Positions 7,154 to 13,181 of a stretch of 13,181 nucleotides of DNA are shown one piece after another; the first letter of the stretch is position 1; every line of letters begins with the position of its first letter. Both the position numbers and the translations under genes were made by a program. This DNA comes from Terrimesophilobacter sp039923755. GTDB lineage: Bacteria > Actinomycetota > Actinomycetes > Actinomycetales > Microbacteriaceae. The DNA is taken from NCBI GenBank assembly GCA_039923755.1, contig JBDTCD010000005.1, positions 1-13,181 on the forward strand, in the 5' to 3' direction. The notes beneath the pieces were generated by a model. That model ran no database searches and had not been told where the DNA came from. It was given only the letters and a program-made list of their open reading frames with translations.

Positions 7154-9754
7154 ATGGCTGACGAAACGAATAACGCCGAAACGACCGATGACGACCACAT
7201 CCCGGGTGTCGAGATAGACCTCGCCCACGACAAGATCAATCAGGTAGATCTCCAGACGGAGATGCAGCGCAGCTACCTTGACTACGCGATGAGCGTCATC
7301 GTCGGGCGTGCGCTGCCGGATGTTCGCGACGGCTTGAAGCCCGTCCACCGTCGTGTGATTTACGCGATGTACGACGGTGGCTACCGACCGGACAAGGGTT
7401 TCTCCAAGTGCACGCGAATCATCGGCGATGTGATGGGGCAGTTCCACCCGCACGGCGACTCGTCGGTGTATGACGCGCTCGTCCGCCTCGTCCAGCCGTG
7501 GAGCCTTCGCTATCCCCTCGCGCTCGGCCAGGGAAACTTCGGTTCTCCTGGGAACGATGGTGCTGCTGCACACAGATACACCGAAACAAAGATGGCACCT
7601 CTGGCCATGGAGATGGTGCGGGACATCGAGGAAGAGACCGTCGAGTTCCAGGACAACTACGACGGTCGCACGCAGGAGCCAAAGGTTTTGCCAGCCAGGT
7701 TCCCAAATCTTCTGGTGAACGGTTCGGTGGGCATCGCGGTGGGAATGGCTACCAACATTCCCCCGCACAACCTTCGGGAAGTGGGTTCAGGCGCACTCTG
7801 GCACCTCGCCAACCCCGAGGCGAGCCAGGAAGAGCTCGTCGCAGCACTCCTCGAACGGATCAAAGGGCCTGACTTCCCCACCGGCGCCCAGATCCTTGGG
7901 ATGAAAGGCATTCAGGATGCCTACCGGACCGGGCGTGGTTCGATCACCATGCGTGCCGTCATCAGCGTCGAGGAGCTTCAGGGCCGCCAGTGCCTCGTCG
8001 TCACAGAGCTGCCCTACCAGGTCAACCCAGATAACCTCGCGCTGAAGATTGCCGAACTCGTCAAGGAAGGCAAGATCTCTGGAATTGCCGACATCAGGGA
8101 TGAGACCTCGGGGAGGACCGGGCAGCGCCTCGTCATCGTATTGAAGCGCGACGCCGTTGCCAAGGTTGTTCTCAACAACCTCTACAAGCACACGCAGTTG
8201 CAGGAAAACTTCGGCGCGAACATGCTCGCCATCGTCGATGGTATTCCTCGCACGCTGCCGATCGACAGTTTCATCACGCTGTGGGTCGAGCATCAGATCG
8301 ATGTGATAGTTCGGCGCACGACGTTCCGCCTGAAGAAGGCGGAAGCGGATGCCCACATCCTGCGCGGCTATCTGAAGGCACTGGACGCGCTGGACGAGGT
8401 TATTGCGTTGATCCGGCGCTCACCCACCGTGGACGAAGCCCGTGAAGGGCTCATCGTGCTCCTGAGCGTGGACGAGCTACAGGCCAACGCCATTCTGAAC
8501 CTCCAGTTGCGTCGCCTTGCCGCCCTGGAGCGCCAGAAAATCCAGGAGCAGGCAGCAGAACTCGAGCGACTGATCCTCGAATATCAGGACATTCTGGCCA
8601 CGCCGCAACGCCAGAGGGACATTGTCAGCGAAGAGCTCACGGAGATTCTTGCCAAGTTCGGGGATGATCGTCGCACGGAGATTCTCTACGGATTCGATGG
8701 AGACATGAACGTTGAGGACCTGATCCCTGAGGAGGAGATGGTCGTCACGGTCACTCGTGACGGCTACGTGAAGCGCACCCGCAGTGACCACTACCGCAGC
8801 CAGCACCGTGGTGGAAAGGGCGTCAAGGGCGCCCAATTGCGGGCGGATGATGTCGTGGAGCACTTCTTCGTGACGACCACGCACCACTGGCTGCTGTTTT
8901 TCACCAACAAAGGCAGGGTTTACCGCGCGAAGACTTATGAGTTGCAGGAGGCGGGGCGGGATGCCAAGGGGCAGCATGTCGCCAATCTTCTCGCGATGCA
9001 GCCGGATGAGGAGATCGCGCAGATCCTCGACATCACCGACTACGCCTCGGCAACTTACCTGGTTCTCGCCACTCGCGGCGGACTGATCAAGAAGACACTG
9101 CTGACCGAGTACGACACGAATCGTTCCGGCGGCATCATCGCGATCAACCTGCGCGAGGATGACGAGGTGGTCTCCGCGATGCTCGTCGAAGAGACATCCG
9201 ACCTGCTCCTCGTCTCGCGTAAGGGGATGTCGATTCGATTCCGCGCCGACGATGCGGCGCTGCGACCGATGGGCCGGGCAACGAGCGGGGTAATCGGAAT
9301 GCACTTCCGAAAGGAGGACCAGTTGCTGTCTGCTTCCGTGGTCGCCGACGACGGATACGTCTTCGTGGTGACGGAGGGCGGCTTCGCCAAGCGCACGGAT
9401 GTCGAGCAATACCGCATTCAAAATCGAGGTGGACTCGGAATCAAGGTGGCAAAACTTCAGGAGGCCCGCGGGGACCTGGCGGGGGCGCTCATTGTTGAGG
9501 ATGACGACGAGGTTCTTGTGGTTCTTGCCAGCGGCAAGGTGGTACGCTCTGCCGTGGCCGAAGTACCGGCCAAGGGTCGTGACACCATGGGTGTTGTGTT
9601 CGCCAGGTTTGCGGACGACGACAAAATTATCGCCATTGCGAAGAACAGTGAACGTAACCTGGCCGGGGCGGCCGACGACGACAGTGTGGAAACACTGCCA
9701 GACGCCGGGGCGGACGCCGACCAGGACGGGAAGGACCACACGATAGATGAGTAG
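7154..9754 (+). CDS. gyrA: DNA gyrase subunit A
   Basis: GyrA is the DNA breakage-reunion subunit of gyrase. The 866-residue protein has the winged-helix/tower domain with catalytic Tyr142 in AAAHRYTE. The quinolone-resistance region GDSSVYD is at 101-107; its Ser103 and Asp107 correspond to E. coli Ser83 and Asp87, so no classical resistance change is seen. The C-terminal beta-pinwheel wraps DNA. Its GyrA box reads QHRGGKG at 550-556, with His where Arg or Lys is usual. A related QNRGG occurs in a later blade. The protein ends in a strongly acidic tail (ADDDSVETLPDAGADADQD and onward). The ATG at 7154 is the first start after an in-frame TGA at 7145, and its Shine-Dalgarno match is weak, which suggests coupling to gyrB translation. 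Confidence 0.98.
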   Translation: MADETNNAETTDDDHIPGVEIDLAHDKINQVDLQTEMQRSYLDYAMSVIVGRALPDVRDGLKPVHRRVIYAMYDGGYRPDKGFSKCTRIIGDVMGQFHPHGDSSVYDALVRLVQPWSLRYPLALGQGNFGSPGNDGAAAHRYTETKMAPLAMEMVRDIEEETVEFQDNYDGRTQEPKVLPARFPNLLVNGSVGIAVGMATNIPPHNLREVGSGALWHLANPEASQEELVAALLERIKGPDFPTGAQILGMKGIQDAYRTGRGSITMRAVISVEELQGRQCLVVTELPYQVNPDNLALKIAELVKEGKISGIADIRDETSGRTGQRLVIVLKRDAVAKVVLNNLYKHTQLQENFGANMLAIVDGIPRTLPIDSFITLWVEHQIDVIVRRTTFRLKKAEADAHILRGYLKALDALDEVIALIRRSPTVDEAREGLIVLLSVDELQANAILNLQLRRLAALERQKIQEQAAELERLILEYQDILATPQRQRDIVSEELTEILAKFGDDRRTEILYGFDGDMNVEDLIPEEEMVVTVTRDGYVKRTRSDHYRSQHRGGKGVKGAQLRADDVVEHFFVTTTHHWLLFFTNKGRVYRAKTYELQEAGRDAKGQHVANLLAMQPDEEIAQILDITDYASATYLVLATRGGLIKKTLLTEYDTNRSGGIIAINLREDDEVVSAMLVEETSDLLLVSRKGMSIRFRADDAALRPMGRATSGVIGMHFRKEDQLLSASVVADDGYVFVVTEGGFAKRTDVEQYRIQNRGGLGIKVAKLQEARGDLAGALIVEDDDEVLVVLASGKVVRSAVAEVPAKGRDTMGVVFARFADDDKIIAIAKNSERNLAGAADDDSVETLPDAGADADQDGKDHTIDE

Positions 9755-10154
9755 CGTCGCGGAGAAACTCCAGCGCAAGTCGCAGCGGGCAACCGCAACG
9801 AAACAGGTTCGTCTGAAGCTTGTCTACGTTGACTTCTGGTCGGCGGTCAAACTGTCCTTCCTGATTTCGGTGTGCGTGGGCATCGTCCAGATTGTCGCGT
9901 CGTTCCTGCTGTGGATCGTCCTGAACTCCACCGGGATCTTCGGTAGCCTCACCAAAGCTCTGGTGGATATCCTCGGAGATCCATCGTTCAACGTTCTCGA
10001 CAGCTTCTCCCTCGTGAAAGTGATGTTGTTCACTGCAGTGGTCGCACTCCTGACCGTTGTGGTCGGAACAGCGCTCGGGGCGATTGCCTCGATCATCTAC
10101 AACATGAGTGTGCGGTTGACCGGCGGTCTGCTCGTGGGGTTCACGAACAACTGA
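9747..10154 (+). CDS. DUF3566 family two-helix membrane protein
   Basis: This 135-residue protein has a basic cytoplasmic-type N-terminus (residues 1-25, many Lys/Arg), a conserved VYVDFWSAVKLSF segment, a transmembrane helix at about 36-59, an extracytoplasmic loop of about 30 residues and a second helix at about 91-117. It ends with IYNMSVRLTGGLLVGF. This is the DUF3566 family, encoded directly after gyrA in most Actinobacteria (Rv0007 in M. tuberculosis); its biochemical function is unknown. Its ATG overlaps the gyrA stop by 8 bp, and AAGGA at 9731-9735 lies 11 nt upstream, so it is the last gene of the gyrase operon and probably translationally coupled. Conserved linkage to gyrase does not by itself show a gyrase-related role. 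Confidence 0.9.
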   Translation: MSSVAEKLQRKSQRATATKQVRLKLVYVDFWSAVKLSFLISVCVGIVQIVASFLLWIVLNSTGIFGSLTKALVDILGDPSFNVLDSFSLVKVMLFTAVVALLTVVVGTALGAIASIIYNMSVRLTGGLLVGFTNN

Positions 10155-10158
10155 CTCG

Positions 10159-10188
10159 ATTACACGTTCTCAAGGCCGGTGCGATAAT
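10159..10188 (+). promoter_or_regulatory. Candidate promoter of tRNA-Ile
   Basis: ATTACA (10159-10164, 4/6 match to TTGACA) is followed, after 18 bp, by GATAAT (10183-10188, 5/6 match to TATAAT). TGC directly before the -10 supplies an extended -10 TG. Transcription would start around 10195, about 12 nt before the mature tRNA. Confidence 0.5.
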
Positions 10189-10206
10189 CTCGTATCTGCC
10201 TTACTC

Positions 10207-10280
10207 GGGGATATAGCTCAGGCGGTTAGAGCGCTTCGCTGATAACGAAGAGGTCCCAGGTTCAAGTCCTGGTATCCCCA
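10207..10280 (+). tRNA. tRNA-Ile (anticodon GAT)
   Basis: The 74-nt gene folds as a complete cloverleaf. The acceptor stem GGGGATA pairs with TATCCCC, with discriminator A at 10280. The D-arm contains AGCTCAGGCGGTTAGAGC, the anticodon stem is CTTCG/CGAAG, and the T-arm contains GGTTCAAGTCC. The anticodon GAT is at 10241-10243. The 3' CCA is not encoded. Together with the following tRNA-Ala it makes the ileT-alaT pair commonly found downstream of gyrA in Actinobacteria. Confidence 0.97.
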
Positions 10281-10316
10281 CGCAATTCAAAAATGGATAG
10301 TTGACGACGCGGACCG

Positions 10317-10340
10317 AGCGCCGAGACGGCACTCGGCGCT
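10317..10340 (+). repeat. Stem-loop 1 in the tRNA spacer
   Basis: AGCGCCGAG (10317-10325) and CTCGGCGCT (10332-10340) form a perfect 9-bp stem around a 6-nt loop. It lies 36 nt after the mature tRNA-Ile end. No T-run follows. It could be a processing signal, a terminator without a U-tract or part of a small RNA. Confidence 0.6.
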
Positions 10341-10348
10341 GGGGTCAC

Positions 10349-10374
10349 AGCGAAGGCCAGAAATGGCCTTCGCT
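10349..10374 (+). terminator. Stem-loop 2: GAAA-capped hairpin, possible terminator
   Basis: AGCGAAGGCCA (10349-10359) and TGGCCTTCGCT (10364-10374) form a perfect 11-bp stem closed by a GAAA tetraloop of the stable GNRA class. It is the strongest hairpin in the window. The lack of a following T-run argues against a classical intrinsic terminator, although actinobacterial terminators often lack one. It may end the gyrase/tRNA-Ile transcript; this is inference. Confidence 0.4.
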
Positions 10375-10406
10375 CATAGCTCCACCGCGCAGTCGGCAGA
10401 CCGCAT

Positions 10407-10431
10407 GCGCGCCGCAGTAACGGCGGCGCGC
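10407..10431 (+). repeat. Stem-loop 3 in the tRNA spacer
   Basis: GCGCGCCGC (10407-10415) and GCGGCGCGC (10423-10431) form a perfect, all G/C 9-bp stem around the 7-nt loop AGTAACG. It ends 11 nt before the mature 5' end of tRNA-Ala, so it may affect tRNA-Ala promoter use or 5' processing by RNase P. Confidence 0.6.
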
Positions 10432-10442
10432 CAAACTAGCAT

Positions 10443-10515
10443 GGGGCCTTAGCTCAATTGGTAGAGCGCCTGCTTTGCAAGCAGGAGGTCAGGAGTTCGA
10501 TTCTCCTAGGCTCCA
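10443..10515 (+). tRNA. tRNA-Ala (anticodon TGC)
   Basis: The 73-nt gene forms a complete cloverleaf. The acceptor GGGGCCT pairs with AGGCTCC (one G-T wobble), with discriminator A at 10515. The D-arm contains AGCTCAATTGGTAGAGC, the anticodon stem is CCTGC/GCAGG with loop TTTGCAA, and the T-arm contains GAGTTCGATTCTC. The anticodon TGC is at 10476-10478. CCA is not encoded. No convincing promoter is visible just upstream, so it may depend on transcription from the tRNA-Ile side or on an unusual promoter within the hairpin-rich spacer. Confidence 0.97.
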
Positions 10516-10575
10516 CTCCAACATCCAGGTCATGCAGGCCGCCGCTCTGGCGCGAGAGTTGTCGGGGGATTACCC

Positions 10576-10603
10576 TTGCGTCCGCGCTGGCAAGGAGTAA
10601 AGT
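10576..10603 (+). promoter_or_regulatory. Weak candidate promoter for the four-helix membrane gene
   Basis: TTGCGT (10576-10581) and TAAAGT (10598-10603) are spaced 16 bp, with 3/6 and 4/6 matches to consensus. A start near 10610 would give a leader of about 90 nt before the downstream gene. It is the best pair found in this gap, but it could be chance. Confidence 0.22.
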
Positions 10604-10699
10604 GCTGGTTGGCCCGCCGGGACGTCCGGTGAACCCTGACCAGCAGTCATCGGGCCGACTCTGTCCTTGACGAGCCGGAACCGAGGAAGGAGCAACATG

Positions 10700-11161
10700 A
10701 TGAGTTCTGCGACAGCATCGTCCATGACGGGCAAAACCACCGCAGGGTGGCGTGTGGTTCTTGACATCATTTTCAAATGGGTGGCCTTGGTTGGCCTCGT
10801 TCTCAGTCTTCTTCAGGTGGCGTTCGCCGCACTCGGATTCTGGGGCGCGGAGGAAAAGCCCGGGGATCAGGCATGGGGAATGGCCGCGTTCGAGCCCCAT
10901 GCGATCAACGGGATGATTCTTTACACCATCGCCCTCATCCTGCTGATCCTCGGCGTACTGTCGCGAGCCAACTGGAAGGTCTGGGTTATTCCAATTGTGC
11001 TCTTCCTGCTGCTGTACTTCGTCCAAGGAATACTTGTGGGCCTAGGTTTCGGAGTCAGCAAGTGGTACGGATTCCTTCACGCCGTCGACGGCGTGCTGAT
11101 CATCGTGGGATTCGCGTGGTTGTACTTCGACCGGATGCGGCATCCGCTGAAAGCGAGCTGA
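10700..11161 (+). CDS. Four-helix membrane protein of unknown function
   Basis: This 153-residue integral membrane protein has helices at about 24-48, 68-88, 93-115 and 127-144, and a short basic C-terminus. Helices 2 and 4 each begin with a similar His-containing motif: HAINGMIL at 67-74 and HAVDGVLI at 127-134. This suggests duplication of a two-helix unit and possibly ligand or haem binding; both are inferred. The size and HA-x-G pattern resemble small actinobacterial four-helix DUF families such as DUF6220, but I cannot confirm membership. AAGGAG at 10687-10692 lies 7 nt before the ATG at 10700 and 4 nt before the ATG at 10697; I prefer 10700 on spacing. It converges with the next gene, with 15 bp between stops and no terminator seen. 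Confidence 0.82.
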   Translation: MSSATASSMTGKTTAGWRVVLDIIFKWVALVGLVLSLLQVAFAALGFWGAEEKPGDQAWGMAAFEPHAINGMILYTIALILLILGVLSRANWKVWVIPIVLFLLLYFVQGILVGLGFGVSKWYGFLHAVDGVLIIVGFAWLYFDRMRHPLKAS

Positions 11162-11176
11162 ACTTTCCCGACCTGC

Positions 11177-11713
11177 TCAGTTGTCTTTGGCGGGTTCCGG
11201 TTCGTCGCTGACCCACAGCTCGTCGTCTGCGCGCAGGGTTTGCCATGCTGCATAGGCGACTCCCGCCGCCGCGACGAGACCAACTCCGATGAGAATAAAG
11301 CGAGCTGGTCCACCGTTCGACTTCGCTGGAACAACTGCCTTCGAGGTGGATCGCGTCACGCGGCTCAGGGCTTGGCGAACCTGCGGGCTGCGGGCAACTT
11401 CGAGTGCTGCAAGAGCTGTACCCAGCGCAGACGACACCGCGGGGAGAACATCGCGGGAAACCTTGTCGCGTGCTGCGCCGGCGAAGTTTCGTCCAGCGTC
11501 CAGTCCCGACTCAACCCCAGGGCGCACTCGGGATTCGTAAATGTCGCGGACTCTTGGTGCGACCTCTTCACGACTTACGTTGGCAAGTTGCCTGCGAGCT
11601 TCTCGCACGACCTTTGTCGCGTGGTCCAGAACCTCCTTTTGGTCGTCCCACAGTTCCGTCGCGCCGCGCTTCAGTCGGTTAAGTTCTTTCTGCCGTTTAC
11701 GTGACAATGCCAT
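11177..11713 (-). CDS. Single-pass membrane protein, possible divergent CwsA counterpart
   Basis: The 178-residue protein has a very basic N-terminus (MALSRKRQKELNRLKR), a long charged, helix-prone region (about 15-125, including REARRQLANVSREEV and YESRVRPGVESGLDAGR), one transmembrane helix near the C-terminus (138-159, RFILIGVGLVAAAGVAYAAW) and a short acidic tail (RADDELWVSDEPEPAKDN). The predicted orientation is N-terminus inside. A strong GGAGGT (plus-strand ACCTCC at 11719-11724) lies 5 nt before its ATG. It occupies the place between tRNA-Ala and ppiA, on the opposite strand, where mycobacteria carry Rv0008c/cwsA, a cell-wall synthesis and polar-growth factor with the same topology. 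No confident sequence similarity could be judged by eye, so the function is a hypothesis. I found no convincing promoter in the 123-bp divergent gap. Confidence 0.85.
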   Translation of the reverse strand: MALSRKRQKELNRLKRGATELWDDQKEVLDHATKVVREARRQLANVSREEVAPRVRDIYESRVRPGVESGLDAGRNFAGAARDKVSRDVLPAVSSALGTALAALEVARSPQVRQALSRVTRSTSKAVVPAKSNGGPARFILIGVGLVAAAGVAYAAWQTLRADDELWVSDEPEPAKDN

Positions 11714-11801
11714 CGGTAACCTCCGTTGTGTGGTGGTTGAATACGCTATCTATCCTCCCACGAGCTCCACTGGCAGCAAACACGGTCTCGCTGGACGAAC
11801 G

Positions 11802-11830
11802 CTGACATTGCGGTCACACTGTGGAAGAAT
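11802..11830 (+). promoter_or_regulatory. Candidate promoter giving a leaderless ppiA mRNA
   Basis: CTGACA (11802-11807, 5/6 match to TTGACA) and AAGAAT (11825-11830, 4/6 match to TATAAT) are separated by exactly 17 bp. TGG immediately before the -10 gives an extended -10 motif. The -10 ends 6 nt before the ppiA ATG, so transcription would start at or within 1-2 nt of that ATG. The weak GGAAG upstream of the ATG overlaps the -10. Confidence 0.5.
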
Positions 11831-11836
11831 TATCCA

Positions 11837-12376
11837 ATGCCTGCACACACTCACGTTGCCACGTTTCACACCAACCTCGGCGACATCAAAGTCAACCTTC
11901 TTGCAAACCACGCACCGAAAACGGTAGCTAATTTTGTGGGACTCGCCACCGGACAGATCGAATGGACCGATCCGAAATCCCAGGAGAAGACGAACCGTCC
12001 GCTGTATGACGGGGTGATCTTCCACCGCATCATCGACGACTTCATGATCCAGGGTGGTGACCCGCTCGGACAGGGTATCGGTGGCCCCGGTTACCAGTTC
12101 GACGACGAGATTCACCCCGAACTGAACTTCAACGACCCCTACGTTCTCGCTATGGCGAACGCGGGGATCCAAATGGGGCACGGAACCAACGGCTCCCAGT
12201 TCTTCATCACCACGGTACCAACCCCATGGCTTCAGGGTAAGCACACCATCTTCGGCGTAGTGGATGGCGAGGAGTCAAAGGACACGGTCAAAAAGATCGA
12301 GTCGGTGAAGAAGGATGGCCGCGATCGGCCCGTCGAGCCCGTCGTGATTGAAAGCATCACGATCGACGAGCTCTGA
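11837..12376 (+). CDS. ppiA: Cyclophilin-type peptidyl-prolyl cis-trans isomerase
   Basis: The enzyme catalyses cis-trans isomerisation of Xaa-Pro bonds and assists protein folding. The 179-residue single cyclophilin domain has no signal peptide, so it is probably cytoplasmic. Conserved active-site parts are FHRIIDDFMIQGGDP (62-76) with catalytic Arg64, MANAG (106-110), GSQFFIT (119-125) and PWLQGKHTIFG (130-140) with Trp131 and His136. Length and position match the mycobacterial ppiA (Rv0009). The ATG at 11837 gives a normal cyclophilin N-terminus and lacks a well-spaced Shine-Dalgarno, consistent with the proposed leaderless start. The rhomboid gene begins 2 bp after its stop, so the two are probably cotranscribed. 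Confidence 0.95.
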   Translation: MPAHTHVATFHTNLGDIKVNLLANHAPKTVANFVGLATGQIEWTDPKSQEKTNRPLYDGVIFHRIIDDFMIQGGDPLGQGIGGPGYQFDDEIHPELNFNDPYVLAMANAGIQMGHGTNGSQFFITTVPTPWLQGKHTIFGVVDGEESKDTVKKIESVKKDGRDRPVEPVVIESITIDEL

Positions 12377-12378
12377 GG

Positions 12379-13181
12379 GTGACCGACCCGTCCACTACCG
12401 CGTCGGATGTTTGCTATCGGCACCCGAAAAGGCAAAGTTTCGTACTGTGCCAACGGTGCGGTCGAACGATCTGCGCTGAATGCCAGACCCCCGCGGCAGT
12501 GGGCTTTCACTGCCCTGAGTGCATGAGGGAATCGCGGCAGTCCGCGCCCCGTACAAAGCCGGCCGTGGTCACCGCGTTTCGCGCAAACAGCTCAACACCG
12601 GTTGTCACCTACACGATCATCGCGATCTGTGTCGTCGTGTACCTCGCCCAGTTGCTCAGCAATGGTGTGGTGACGAACGCTCTCTTCTATCATCCGTTGC
12701 TCACCGAATCCCAGCCGTGGCGGATGATCACCTCGCTCTTTGTGCATTCGCCCGGTTCATACCTCCACATCATCTTCAACATGTTTTCGCTGTTCGTGAT
12801 TGGACCGCCTCTTGAACTCGCGCTCGGCCGATGGCGATTCCTCGCCCTTTACCTGTTGAGCGGTCTAGGAGGGTCGGTCGCCGTCTTGCTCATGACCCCG
12901 ACAACGGGCGTCCTGGGGGCATCCGGAGCAATCTTTGGACTGTTGGGAGCCTTCTTCATCATCCAGCGTCGTCTCGGTGGCAGGAACATGCAGATCATCG
13001 TCGTGATCGGCCTTAACCTGGTGATCGGATTCATCATCCCCAACGTTGCGTGGCAAGCACACGTTGGCGGGCTGATCGTCGGTGGAATAGTCGCATTTCT
13101 CCTGCTGAGGACGCGGCAAAGAGCAAAGCGAAACGAACAATTACTGCTGCTTTCTGCCGTGTTGGTGGGACTCCTCATCCT
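12379..13181 (+). CDS. Rhomboid family intramembrane serine protease with N-terminal Cys-rich module (3'-truncated by window)
   Basis: The frame runs open from a GTG at 12379 to the window end, giving 267 residues. The N-terminus has Cys12, His15, Cys24, Cys27, Cys32, Cys35, His44, Cys45 and Cys48, a B-box-like zinc-binding pattern (CYRHP...CQRCGRTICAEC...HCPEC). The rhomboid domain follows with a first helix at about 74-92, the HxxxN motif (His130, Asn134, HIIFNMFSL), catalytic Ser182 in GASGAIFG and catalytic His228 in AHVGG. The serine-histidine dyad is thus intact, and active proteolysis within the membrane is expected; substrates are unknown. An upstream start is required to include the first cysteines, since the next Met is residue 49. 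The GTG lies 2 bp after the ppiA stop, and GAGG overlaps that stop. The last helix and C-terminus are outside the window. Confidence 0.93.
   Translation, partial: MTDPSTTASDVCYRHPKRQSFVLCQRCGRTICAECQTPAAVGFHCPECMRESRQSAPRTKPAVVTAFRANSSTPVVTYTIIAICVVVYLAQLLSNGVVTNALFYHPLLTESQPWRMITSLFVHSPGSYLHIIFNMFSLFVIGPPLELALGRWRFLALYLLSGLGGSVAVLLMTPTTGVLGASGAIFGLLGAFFIIQRRLGGRNMQIIVVIGLNLVIGFIIPNVAWQAHVGGLIVGGIVAFLLLRTRQRAKRNEQLLLLSAVLVGLLI

Noticed and set aside
6947..7768. 273-codon reverse-strand frame spanning the gyrB-gyrA junction
   Set aside because: It is antisense to two certain genes, has no recognisable domain and no supporting ribosome binding site.
8477..9778. 433-codon reverse-strand frame antisense to gyrA
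   Set aside because: It lies fully opposite conserved gyrA codons, resembles no family and is explained by codon bias in a GC-rich gene.
10458..10670. 70-codon plus-strand frame beginning inside tRNA-Ala
   Set aside because: It is translated from the tRNA itself (MVERLLCKQEVRSSILLGST), a classic spurious annotation, and has no ribosome binding site.
10667..10699. TTG at 10667 as the start of the four-helix membrane gene
   Set aside because: No ribosome binding site precedes it, whereas AAGGAG is well placed for the ATG at 10697 or 10700.
10454..11026. 190-codon reverse-strand frame across tRNA-Ala and the four-helix gene
   Set aside because: Its C-terminus (RRIELLTSCLQSRRSTN) is the well-known artefact of translating the antisense of a tRNA gene, and the rest is antisense to a convincing membrane-protein gene.
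11240..11704. 154-codon plus-strand frame opposite the CwsA-like gene
   Set aside because: The reverse-strand gene has a strong GGAGGT site and a coherent membrane topology; this frame has neither and shows a low-complexity shadow composition.
12519..12815. 98-codon plus-strand frame inside the rhomboid gene
   Set aside because: It is a different frame within the conserved rhomboid coding sequence and has no domain of its own.
1..13181. Mobile elements, CRISPR arrays, phage genes or defence systems
   Set aside because: I saw no transposase, integrase, terminal inverted repeats, regular repeat-spacer pattern or defence-type domains; all long frames are explained by conserved core genes.

Overview
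The window is a chromosomal replication-origin neighbourhood from a high-GC Gram-positive bacterium (Actinobacteria). The gene order and protein features fit the Microbacteriaceae best; that family assignment is inferred from synteny and sequence style, not from a search. The order is dnaA (3' part), putative oriC, dnaN, gnd, recF, dciA-like DUF721 gene, gyrB, gyrA, DUF3566 membrane gene, tRNA-Ile(GAT), tRNA-Ala(TGC), a four-helix membrane gene, a reverse-strand single-pass membrane gene, a cyclophilin gene, and a rhomboid gene cut by the window end. Apart from the reverse-strand gene at 11177-11713, every gene is on the + strand.

Region 1-1178: the last 284 residues of DnaA (AAA+ part from just before Walker B, plus the DNA-binding domain), then a 323-bp non-coding stretch. 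That stretch holds two perfect DnaA boxes in tandem, several two-mismatch boxes and one 32-bp AT-rich block, so it is very probably oriC or part of it.

Region 1179-4993: the sliding clamp (dnaN), a short-form 6-phosphogluconate dehydrogenase (gnd), the gap-repair ATPase RecF and a DciA-type DUF721 protein, closely packed. recF and dciA overlap. gnd is the only metabolic gene in a set otherwise devoted to replication and repair.

Region 4994-10154: a 157-bp leader with a candidate extended -10 promoter, then gyrB-gyrA and a small two-helix DUF3566 membrane protein whose start overlaps the gyrA stop.

Region 10155-10699: two tRNA genes separated by a 162-bp spacer packed with three perfect stem-loops.

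Region 10700-13181: a four-helix membrane protein of unknown function converges on a reverse-strand gene. Position and topology suggest that reverse-strand gene is a divergent counterpart of mycobacterial CwsA. It diverges from the cyclophilin gene ppiA, which may be read from a leaderless mRNA. The rhomboid gene follows ppiA after 2 nt and encodes an N-terminal cysteine-rich (zinc-type) module.

I see no mobile element, CRISPR array, phage gene or defence system. The region is an ordinary conserved core locus. The points most worth a second look are the CwsA-like gene, the triple hairpin between the tRNAs, the duplicated His motif in the four-helix protein and the oriC architecture.
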